Shown here: positions 57,362 through 64,000 of the stretch, piece after piece
Position numbering within the stretch: the first letter of the stretch is position 1
Layout: every line of letters begins with the position of its first letter
Source of the DNA: Gordonia pseudamarae
GTDB taxonomy: Bacteria > Actinomycetota > Actinomycetes > Mycobacteriales > Mycobacteriaceae
Assembly (NCBI RefSeq): GCF_025273675.1
Contig: NZ_CP045809.1
Location: 4,836,001 to 4,900,000, forward strand
DNA length: 64,000 nucleotides
Reading direction: 5' to 3'
Notes under the pieces: generated by a model
Seen by the model: the letters and a program-made list of their open reading frames with translations, nothing else
Told to the model about the DNA's origin: nothing
Database searches by the model: none
Made by a program: the position numbers and the translations under genes

Positions 57362-58356
57362 CCACAGCGCCTGATGTACAGGTTCCGCGCGAGGAGATCG
57401 CCCGGCTCGCACTCGGCGCGCTGCGCGGGTCCGGGGCATCGGAGACCACGGCGGCACTGCTGGTAGACGCCGCGCTGTTCGCCGAGGACCGCGGGATGCG
57501 CGGCGTCGGCGTCGCACATCTGCTCGACTACCTGCACGCGATCGACGATGGCCGCCTCGACCCCGCCGCAGTGCCCGAGGTCCGGCGCCTCGCGCCCGGG
57601 ATACTCGCGTGTGAGGCCAGGGGCGGCACTTTCCACACCGGATTCGACGCGGCTTTCGACGATCTCGTCGCCACCGCCAGGTCCGCAGGCGTGGCGATGT
57701 TCGTGCAGTCCGGAGCGTTCGCCGGCGGCCAGCTCGGGTGGTTCACCGAGCGTCTCTGCGCCGAGGGCCTCGTAGCGCTCGGCGCCATCAACTCCAATGC
57801 GTTCCTGGCGACCGCCCCCGGGACCGGCCGCGTGCTCGGCACCAATCCGTTGTCGTACTCCTTCCCACGGACCGGCGGGCAGGTCCTGACCGTCGATCAG
57901 CCCTCCAGCGCCGTGGCGTACGTGGCCGTCCGCGAAGCCGCGGCGAAGGGCCAGGGCATCCCCGAGGGCTGGGCGATCGACGCCACCGGCCGGCCGACCA
58001 CCGACGCCGCCGCGGCCCTCGACGGGGCACTGCTCCCGTTCGGCGGCTACAAGGGCGCGAACATCGCGTGGATGGTCGAACTGCTCGCCGGCATGTCGGG
58101 CGGCACGTGGTCGATCGACGCGCCGGCGTGGGACTCGGGAACGGAGAACCCCGGCGTCGGGATGTTCCTCCTCGCGATCGACGTCGACAAGCTCGGGAAC
58201 GACTTCGTCGGCCGCACGGACGCGCACGTGACCCGGCTGGGGGAACAGGGCGTCCGCACACCGGGCACCGCGCGCGAGACCCCGCTCGCCGAGATCGCCG
58301 TGCCCTCGGACGTGCTGGACACCCTCCGCACGCGCGCCGAGGCCTCCGCCGAATAG
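57358..58356 (+). CDS. Ldh-family (malate/L-lactate/ureidoglycolate) dehydrogenase
   Basis: A 332-residue NAD(P)-dependent oxidoreductase of the MDH2/Ldh family, unrelated to classical lactate dehydrogenases. Evidence: LLVDAALFAEDRGMRGVGVAHLLDYL, GTNPLSYSFPR and the terminal FGGYKGANIAWMVELLAGMSGG. AAGGAGAGAT precedes ATG 57358. The likely substrate is a 2-hydroxy or 2-oxo acid; its coupling to a LysR remnant suggests a catabolic role. Confidence 0.88.
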   Translation: MTTAPDVQVPREEIARLALGALRGSGASETTAALLVDAALFAEDRGMRGVGVAHLLDYLHAIDDGRLDPAAVPEVRRLAPGILACEARGGTFHTGFDAAFDDLVATARSAGVAMFVQSGAFAGGQLGWFTERLCAEGLVALGAINSNAFLATAPGTGRVLGTNPLSYSFPRTGGQVLTVDQPSSAVAYVAVREAAAKGQGIPEGWAIDATGRPTTDAAAALDGALLPFGGYKGANIAWMVELLAGMSGGTWSIDAPAWDSGTENPGVGMFLLAIDVDKLGNDFVGRTDAHVTRLGEQGVRTPGTARETPLAEIAVPSDVLDTLRTRAEASAE

Positions 58357-58435
58357 TCCTCGCGCAGAAGATGTTCGCCGCCGCCCTTCGGAGAGTGCGG
58401 CGGCGAACCCGGTTCGATCAGGTCGACGTGCGAAA

Positions 58436-58783
58436 TCACTTCTCCGACGGGAGCGTGGGGCCACCCGCCCAGGCCATGACGACCGGTGCCGAACTGCGGT
58501 TGTGAATGCGGTGCGGGATGGTCGCCGGCACGGCCCAGGCGTCGCCCTCCTTGAGAAAGTACTCGTTGGCACCGTCGTCGAGGTAACCCTCGCCCGAGAC
58601 GCAGAAGAAGACCTCCCAGGTACCCGCGTGTCCCGGGTCCACATCGCCCGTGTCGCCCGGCTGCACCGTGGAGGTGCCGAACCACATTTTGTCGTTGCGG
58701 AAGTACTCCCGGCAGAGCTCGGGACCCTCGTAGAACACCTTGGCTTCGTCCTGTGTGATGATGTAGGGCGTCTCGGTCGACAT
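58436..58783 (-). CDS. Cupin-domain protein
   Basis: A small single-cupin beta-barrel of 115 residues. Motif 1 is GHAGTWEVFFCVSGEGYLDD and motif 2 is GDAWAVPATIPHRIHN, with His residues for metal binding; the first motif lacks one usual His. An AAGGAG ribosome site precedes ATG 58783 (MSTETPYIITQDEAKVFYEG). It is convergent with the Ldh-family gene, so the link between them is uncertain. Confidence 0.88.
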   Translation of the reverse strand: MSTETPYIITQDEAKVFYEGPELCREYFRNDKMWFGTSTVQPGDTGDVDPGHAGTWEVFFCVSGEGYLDDGANEYFLKEGDAWAVPATIPHRIHNRSSAPVVMAWAGGPTLPSEK

Positions 58784-59161
58784 GGTCGTCGCTCCTTGAA
58801 AGTTCGCGGATTGCTGTGGCTGGACCGGCCGCACTTTCCGACACAATGCGCCACGGCCAGTGATCGTCGGCAACCGGGATACGATTCATGGCTCTCCCAC
58901 AGCCATTTATCCCCTCAAAAGTACGTCACCCAGATCACCGCGGGCAAGGTCAAAGGGCTCGCCCTTACCCGCTTGACCTGCGGTTTTGCCGAGCCGACGA
59001 TGAAGCGTTTTCGTCCGATACCCCGCAAGATTTTCGGGGATTGCTCCTCGCATCCCCGGAAATGCAGATGAGTCGCTTCTCTCGCATCCACAGAATCCCA
59101 AGAACCGCCGGCCGTAGGCGCCACCGCCCCACCAGCGGTGCATGGTCCTCATCGTCGGCCG
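58784..59161. other. Gene-poor stretch
   Basis: I see no gene. A hairpin is formed by GGGGAT (59036-59041) and ATCCCC (59052-59057) with flanking TTTC/GAAA, a possible terminator. The DNA is lower in GC than its neighbours. Confidence 0.4.
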
Positions 59162-59520
59162 CTACTTGGCCAGGCACTCACCCGGGTCGCGCCCGTCGTT
59201 CACGATCCCGGACAGCCTGCCGGCGAGCTCACCCACGATGACGTGCGAAACATCATCGGGGCGTTCCGGTTTCCCGTTCAGGGTCAGATCCCAGCACGTA
59301 CCGAGGAAGCGGAGCCGGGCATCGGGCCCGACGGCAGCCGCGCCTCCGAACCCAACCAGAAGTACGGGCCCCAACCCCACGTCCACCGGCCGGGATTCAG
59401 ATCGCCGTTCGGCGTGTCGTGGCTGTACACCTGCTCGTCGGGACCGATGGCGAGCAGCAGATTACGGTCGGCGGAGATTCCGGTGAGCTTGCCGCTGAGG
59501 CGTTCGGTGGTCTACGGCGG
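59162..59520 (-). pseudogene. Decayed remnant of a secreted-protein gene
   Basis: On the minus strand one frame reads LSGKLTGISADRNLLLAIGP, then VYSHDTPNGDLNPGRWTWGW and PYFWLG. This resembles the HVVAISVDNNMLVALDRNGW...FWPG part of the secreted protein at 46095-47711. The coding then passes to another frame, giving LGTCWDLTLNGKPERPDDVS and a stop at 59162. There is no start codon, and stops occur upstream, so it is a frameshifted fragment. Confidence 0.55.
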
Positions 59521-59583
59521 ATGGTTCTATGGCTTACCCGGAAACGGATCCGGGCTGAGTAGAGTAGCTAAGGGCAGCCTTGC

Positions 59584-60678
59584 TCACAGCACGCGGGACA
59601 CAGGAGGCACGATGCCGGCATCCTGCTTCTTCTTCAGCTCCAGCGCGATGTCGATGAGCTGATCCTCTTGCCCACCAACCAGTTTGCGATTGCCGGCCTC
59701 GATAAGGATCTCGGCCGCCGACACGTTGTACCGCTCGGCATGTCCCTCGGCGTGCTTGAGGAACGACGAATAGCAGCCGGCGTAGCCCATCATCATTGCC
59801 GAACGGTCGACGAGGCACTCGCTGGGCATCGCAGGCCGGACCACGTCCTGGGCGGCGTCGGCGATCTTCATGAAGTCGATACCCGTGGTGATGCCGAGCT
59901 TGTCGCAGACACCGACAAAGGCCTCGGTCGGCGTATTGCCCGCGCCCGCACCAAATCTGCGGATCGAACCGTCGACCTGCTGGGCGCCGGCCCGGACCGC
60001 GTGGATCGAGTTGGCGATCGCGATGTCGAGGTTCTCGTGTCCGTGGAATCCGACCTGGGCGTCGTCGCCGAGTTCCGCGCGTACGGCGGCGACCCGATCG
60101 GACACGTCTTCGAGCACCAATGCTCCGGCCGAGTCCACGACATACACGCACTGACACCCGGCGTCGGCCATGATCCGGGCCTGTCCGGCGAGTTTCTCCG
60201 GTGGCTGCGAGTGGCTCATCATCAGGAAGCCGACGGTCTCGAGCCCGAGGTCGCGGGCGAGTCCGAAGTGCTGGATGGACACGTCGGCCTCGGTGCAGTG
60301 GGTGGCGATGCGGCATATCTGTCCGCCGTTGTCCTGCGCGGCGCGGATGTCGTCCTTGGTCCCGAGGCCCGGCAGCATCAGGAACGCGATCTTGGCCCGC
60401 TTCGCGGTCTCCGCGGCGGCCTTGATCAGTAACTGCTCGGGGGTTTTCGAGAATCCATAGTTGAACGACGACCCACCGAGACCGTCGCCATGAGTGACCT
60501 CGATGACCGGCACACCGGCATCGTCGAGGGCGCCCACGATCGAGCGGACCTCGTCCTCTGTGAACTGATGACGTTTGTGGTGACTACCGTCGCGCAGTGA
60601 CGAGTCGGTGACCCGGATGTCAAGAGTGTCGGAGTACTTGCGCGCGTTGGCCATCAGGTCCGATTGTGCGGTGGTCAT
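59584..60678 (-). CDS. hsaF: 4-hydroxy-2-oxovalerate aldolase (HsaF/DmpG type)
   Basis: A 364-residue DRE-TIM aldolase that splits 4-hydroxy-2-oxo acids to pyruvate and an aldehyde at the end of meta-cleavage or cholesterol ring catabolism. Evidence: [18 protein letters not shown] with the metal Asp and catalytic His, [35 protein letters not shown] and [15 protein letters not shown]. It overlaps the upstream dehydrogenase gene by 4 nt (ATGA), matching the physical enzyme complex that channels aldehyde between them. Confidence 0.94.
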   Translation of the reverse strand: MTTAQSDLMANARKYSDTLDIRVTDSSLRDGSHHKRHQFTEDEVRSIVGALDDAGVPVIEVTHGDGLGGSSFNYGFSKTPEQLLIKAAAETAKRAKIAFLMLPGLGTKDDIRAAQDNGGQICRIATHCTEADVSIQHFGLARDLGLETVGFLMMSHSQPPEKLAGQARIMADAGCQCVYVVDSAGALVLEDVSDRVAAVRAELGDDAQVGFHGHENLDIAIANSIHAVRAGAQQVDGSIRRFGAGAGNTPTEAFVGVCDKLGITTGIDFMKIADAAQDVVRPAMPSECLVDRSAMMMGYAGCYSSFLKHAEGHAERYNVSAAEILIEAGNRKLVGGQEDQLIDIALELKKKQDAGIVPPVSRVL

Positions 60679-61580
60679 ACCGACGCTCCCAGCTTCTGTT
60701 TCGCGATTTCCTCGCCGACCTTGGTGGCGGCGGCGGTCATGATGTCGAGGTTGCCCGCGTACGGGGGCAGGAAGTCTCCGGCACCCTCGACCTCGACGAA
60801 GATCGAGACGCGGGCATGGCCGCCGTTGAGGACGCTCGGCGGATCGAACTGCGGGTCCTGCAGGAGCCGATACCCCGGCACGTACTGCTGGATCTCCTTT
60901 TCCCGCTTGTGGATCGACGCAGCGATCGCATCGGTGTCGGCGTCCTCGGGAATGGCGCAGAAAATGGTGTCGCGCATGATCATCGGCGGGTCGGCCGGGT
61001 TGAGAATGATGATCGCCTTGCCGCGTTGCGCGCCACCAATGGTCTCGACGCCCCTCGAGGTCGTGCGGGTGAACTCGTCGATGTTCGCTCGCGTGCCCGG
61101 CCCCGCGGACACTGACGCCACCGAGGCCACGATCTCCGCATACGGCACTGGCACAACCGAACTCACCGCGTGCACCATCGGGATCGTCGCCTGACCGCCG
61201 CAGGTGATCATGTTGGTGTTCGGCGCGTCGAGGTGCTCGCGCAGATTGGCCGGCGGCACCACTGCGGGCCCCACCGCGGCCGGGGTCAGGTCGACGGCGG
61301 TGATGCCGGCCTCCTGATATCTCGGCGCGTACTCTCGATGCACGTAGGCTGACGTGGCCTCGAAGATGAAGTCAGGCTTCTCACTGGATCCGAGCAGTTC
61401 GTCAGCCCCGCCGCTCATGGTGATCAGGCCATGATCGGCCGCCCGCTTCATGCCCTCGGAGTCGGCGTCGATACCCACCATCCAGCGCGGCTCGATCACC
61501 TCGGATCGTTCCAGCTTGTACATCAAATCGGTGCCGATGTTGCCCGACCCGATGATCGCTGCGGTCAGCTTGGCTGCCAC
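60675..61580 (-). CDS. hsaG: Acetaldehyde/propionaldehyde dehydrogenase, acylating (HsaG/DmpF type)
   Basis: A 301-residue CoA-acylating aldehyde dehydrogenase. NAD motif [17 protein letters not shown] is at the N-terminus, the catalytic Cys is in [16 protein letters not shown] (about residue 127), and [20 protein letters not shown] follows. It partners with the downstream aldolase to convert its aldehyde product to acyl-CoA. The third usual member, the hydratase gene, is present only as a 3' fragment upstream (61640-61756). Confidence 0.94.
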   Translation of the reverse strand: MAAKLTAAIIGSGNIGTDLMYKLERSEVIEPRWMVGIDADSEGMKRAADHGLITMSGGADELLGSSEKPDFIFEATSAYVHREYAPRYQEAGITAVDLTPAAVGPAVVPPANLREHLDAPNTNMITCGGQATIPMVHAVSSVVPVPYAEIVASVASVSAGPGTRANIDEFTRTTSRGVETIGGAQRGKAIIILNPADPPMIMRDTIFCAIPEDADTDAIAASIHKREKEIQQYVPGYRLLQDPQFDPPSVLNGGHARVSIFVEVEGAGDFLPPYAGNLDIMTAAATKVGEEIAKQKLGASV

Positions 61581-61639
61581 CTACGCCTCCTGTTGTTTGT
61601 TGGGAAGCCCAACGCTTGTTATTCGAAATCCCGCTTTGT

Positions 61640-61756
61640 CTATTCGAAATCTATTGTTACGCTGCCGAGTCCGGCGAACTCGGCAACGAAGTGATCGCCG
61701 GTATCGATGTCGATGGCGCGGGTCGCGGCGCCGGGCAAGATCACGTCATAGGAACT
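61640..61756 (-). pseudogene. 3' remnant of a 2-oxopent-4-enoate hydratase gene (HsaE/MhpD type)
   Basis: The last 38 codons, YDVILPGAATRAIDIDTGDH and FVAEFAGLGSVTIDF, are the conserved C-terminus of hydratases of this family. Upstream of about 61756 the similarity stops abruptly in unrelated DNA. About 85 percent of the gene is missing, apparently through deletion next to the SDR gene. Confidence 0.75.
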
Positions 61757-61972
61757 TGTTCTAGTTTGGGGAACGACGACAGAAGTTGGCACCGCAGCCG
61801 ATGACCCGTACGAATGTTCGGCGCCCAAGCTGTGCGGACTGCCGCACCCGGATCCGCTGAACTCAGATTAGGGCCGGGAGCAGGCCGGGCAGGTCTCTCG
61901 TCCCACCCAGCGGTCATGCGCGACAACCGGACGCATGACCGCGATGACGGTGTCAGGCGCAGGTGGCGACCA

Positions 61973-62827
61973 CTACCGATACGGCGTAAAGCCCCGGAAC
62001 CTCCGGAGATAGCCGACGATGTGCCGGAGCTTGACCGCGCTCGGCCAGTCGTCGGCGCGGAAGTAGGCATCGGAACCGCCGTCGACGAAGACGACACTCC
62101 CGCACAGGAAGCTCGCCGCGTCGGACAGCATGAAGATCACCCAATCCGCCAGCTGTCCGGCATCGCCGAAGCCGCCGATCGGCACCGGGAAGCTGCGGAT
62201 CGCCTTGGCTTCCGCAGGCGTGGACAGCTGCTCTTCGAGCAACGGGGTGAGGATCGCTCCCGGCGCGATGGCATTGAGCCGGATGCCGCGGCCCGCCCAG
62301 TTTGCGGTCACCGCCGTTCGGCGCACCCATCGGCTGACCGCGATCTTGGATCCCGCGTAGGCGATGGCAGGCGCGCTCTTTCCGAAGATGCGGATCGACT
62401 TGAGAACCTTCTCGATGTCACGGTCGCGGTAGGCCTTCAAGGTACGAGCGGGTACGGCCGGCACGGTGGTGGTCGAGTTGCTGGAGAAGACGACCACCTT
62501 TGCCGACTCCGCCGCCGCCAGAGCGGGCTGCCATCCTTCGAGTAGCTCGACCACGCCCAGGTAGTTGACCTCGGCGATCATCTGCAGACGATCCTTTCCT
62601 GGCGACGGACCGAGGCCCGCCGCCAGGACTGCACCGTCGAGCCGGCCGCCGCATGCGTCCAGCACAGCTGAGATCGCCGACGCCCGGCCGGTCGAGGTGG
62701 AGAGATCCGCGACGACATCGGCTTCCCTGATATCCACACCGATCACCGTATTGCCCTGTGCTCTAAGCTTTTCCACCACCTCCAGACCCATTCCCGAGGC
62801 CGACCCGGTAACCGCGTACACACCCAT
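61973..62827 (-). CDS. Short-chain dehydrogenase/reductase, 3-alpha-hydroxysteroid dehydrogenase-like
   Basis: A 284-residue SDR. Nucleotide motif AVTGSASGMGLEVVEKL, LDGAVLAAGLGP, catalytic Ser in VFSSNSTTT, and YAGSK with Tyr and Lys (about residues 156-160) are visible, with IRLNAIAPGAILTPLL after. The overall pattern resembles bacterial 3-alpha-hydroxysteroid dehydrogenase/carbonyl reductases. Its place beside HsaF/HsaG genes supports steroid metabolism. It is divergent from a TetR regulator gene, 89 nt away. Confidence 0.88.
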   Translation of the reverse strand: MGVYAVTGSASGMGLEVVEKLRAQGNTVIGVDIREADVVADLSTSTGRASAISAVLDACGGRLDGAVLAAGLGPSPGKDRLQMIAEVNYLGVVELLEGWQPALAAAESAKVVVFSSNSTTTVPAVPARTLKAYRDRDIEKVLKSIRIFGKSAPAIAYAGSKIAVSRWVRRTAVTANWAGRGIRLNAIAPGAILTPLLEEQLSTPAEAKAIRSFPVPIGGFGDAGQLADWVIFMLSDAASFLCGSVVFVDGGSDAYFRADDWPSAVKLRHIVGYLRRFRGFTPYR

Positions 62828-62916
62828 CTCCAGACACTCCTATCTCAACCGTCGTTCGGCGATGCAACTTTCCGTCGATATTTGACACACTACGACAAAA
62901 ATGGTCAGCTTGATTC

Positions 62917-63552
62917 ATGTTCGCTGCATCCACGCGACACGACGCCGACGGCCCGGCGCCGGTGGTGCGACGTGGGCGCGGGCGGCCCAGCGTCCTCGAC
63001 GCCGAGGCGGTGGTCGGTGCGGCGTTCGAACTCTGGAACGAGAAGGGCTTCGCCGCCACCAGTTGGGCAGACCTGGCCGAGGCCACCGGAATCAGCGCCC
63101 GTACCCTGATGCGGCACTACCCGTCGAAGCACGCGATCGCCTGGCACGGCGTGGCCCCGGCCACCGAACGGCTCCGCGCGTCACTCGCTGCGGCACCCGC
63201 GTCTGCCTCCGTCGCCGACGCGATCCGCACCGCGGTGGTCGAGTCGGTGACCCATCGTCCGTTCATGCCGGGCCTGAGCAGGTCGTGGTTGCGATTGATG
63301 CTGAGTGAACCGGAACTGGCCGCGATGGCCCCTCGCGCGCACTTGCCCTGGATCGAGGAGATCGCCGCGTTCATCTCCGCACGCCTCGATGCCCCTGCCG
63401 GCGTGTGCCGTGCTCTCGGAGCAACCTACGAGGCCGCCGCGTTCGCCGCCCTGCGCGAGTGGGCCGAAACCGACGTGGGCGATCCGGCCGACGCCGTCGA
63501 CGAGGTGTTGCGCTGGATCGACATACACCTCCCCCACCCGCCCCGGGCCTGA
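62917..63552 (+). CDS. TetR-family transcriptional regulator
   Basis: A 211-residue protein with an N-terminal TetR helix-turn-helix, VVGAAFELWNEKGFAATSWADLAEATGISARTLMRHYPSK (about residues 30-70, cited in part), and a helical ligand domain with SRSWLRLMLSEPELAAMAPR. It probably controls the divergent SDR gene or the flavin oxidoreductase gene that follows. Between it and the next gene, the 15-nt unit CTATCCCCCAGACCT occurs twice (63556 onward). Confidence 0.9.
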   Translation: MFAASTRHDADGPAPVVRRGRGRPSVLDAEAVVGAAFELWNEKGFAATSWADLAEATGISARTLMRHYPSKHAIAWHGVAPATERLRASLAAAPASASVADAIRTAVVESVTHRPFMPGLSRSWLRLMLSEPELAAMAPRAHLPWIEEIAAFISARLDAPAGVCRALGATYEAAAFAALREWAETDVGDPADAVDEVLRWIDIHLPHPPRA

Positions 63553-63617
63553 TCTATCCCCCAGACCTGCCCTATCCCCCAGACCTATTCCATCCACAGC
63601 CCGGGAGAAGAAAGTCG

Positions 63618-64000
63618 ATGTCCACTCGCACAACAGATCCGCGTCCCCCCTCACCGACCACCGATCCCCTCGCACCCGCCCGCCTCGGGCCCATCGAACT
63701 CCGCAACCGGGTGATCAAGTCGGCCACCTTCGAGGGTGCGACACCCGGCGCACTCGTCAGCCGGAAACTGATCGACTTCCACGTCGCGGTGGGTGCCGGC
63801 GGCGTCGGGATGACCACCGTCGCCTACCTCGCAGTCGCCCCGGAGGGCCGCACCGAACGCGATCAGATCTATTGGCGGCGTGAGGCATTGCCCGGCCTGC
63901 GCGACCTGACCGACGCCGTGCACGCTACCGGCGCCAAGGTGTCCGCCCAGATCGGGCATGCCGGCCCGGTAGCCAACTCGCGTTCGACCGGGCTGCCCTC
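63618..64000 (+). CDS. NADH:flavin oxidoreductase (old yellow enzyme family), 5' part
   Basis: The first 127 residues of an FMN barrel enzyme run off the window. LGPIELRNRVIKSATFEG and KVSAQIGHAGPVANSRS are the N-terminal FMN and substrate motifs of the bile-acid/2,4-dienoyl-CoA-reductase-like branch. GGGAGAAGAAA precedes ATG 63618. The setting beside a TetR regulator and a steroid-type SDR suggests a catabolic ene-reductase. Confidence 0.88.
   Translation, partial: MSTRTTDPRPPSPTTDPLAPARLGPIELRNRVIKSATFEGATPGALVSRKLIDFHVAVGAGGVGMTTVAYLAVAPEGRTERDQIYWRREALPGLRDLTDAVHATGAKVSAQIGHAGPVANSRSTGLP

Noticed and set aside
59138..59662. A plus-strand open frame of 174 codons
   Set aside because: Its composition does not look coding, and the minus strand carries recognisable remnants of a secreted-protein gene.

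Overview
The window is high-GC actinobacterial DNA that reads like a mycolic-acid organism, most likely Gordonia or a close relative. The grounds are an Ag85-type mycolyltransferase gene, a CtpI-type giant P-type ATPase, HsaF/HsaG-type cholesterol and aromatic meta-cleavage genes, many TANNNT-type promoters, and an actinobacterial type I-E CRISPR repeat. No 16S gene is present, so the genus is an inference. Positions 1-19,140 are a CRISPR island. A very long type I-E array (about 106 identical 28-nt repeats at 1540-7974, plus two more at 1-74) is interrupted near its distal end by an IS256-family element (about 81-1513). The array is transcribed on the minus strand from a leader at 7975-8030. 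Next to the leader lies a complete I-E operon, also on the minus strand, in the order cas3-cas8e-cse2-cas7e-cas5e-cas6e-cas1-cas2 (16977 down to 8031). Most junctions overlap or nearly touch. Upstream of cas3, before tRNA-Arg and tRNA-Ser, is the most interesting part (16978-18850). Two paralogous, degenerate repeat-spacer-repeat units (17093-17182 and 18758-18847) look like single crRNA genes. Their spacers carry a seed that matches the cas3 promoter and the promoter of a RelE/HigB-like toxin gene (18180-18692). All mismatches in the first 12 positions fall at spacer positions 6 and 12, which I-E Cascade does not read. This suggests that Cascade represses both its own operon (CreR-like) and a protein toxin (CreTA-like), so loss of Cascade would release the toxin. 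The HigA-like antitoxin gene (17841-18179) is, unusually, convergent with the toxin gene. From 19,400 to 64,000 the DNA is GC-richer ordinary chromosome. It holds an aromatic aminotransferase; a mycolyltransferase with an internal amber codon; a CtpI-like ATPase followed by a lysine-tailed membrane protein; a PfkB-type sugar kinase; PutA followed by a dioxygenase behind a perfect palindromic operator; exonuclease III and an SGNH esterase; a class III aminotransferase; an rRNA-methyltransferase-like protein; an NrtR-like Nudix regulator divergent from an ADP-ribosylglycohydrolase; an old-yellow-enzyme oxidoreductase; an acyl-CoA dehydrogenase; a secreted protein; a Baeyer-Villiger-type monooxygenase; a PLD-like protein; a ClC channel; an AraC regulator and a lipase. 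The last 9 kb is a catabolic region with signs of decay. It contains a headless LysR gene, an Ldh-family dehydrogenase, a cupin, the HsaF/HsaG pair with only the 3' end of the neighbouring hydratase gene left, an SDR, a TetR regulator and the start of a second flavin oxidoreductase cut by the window edge.
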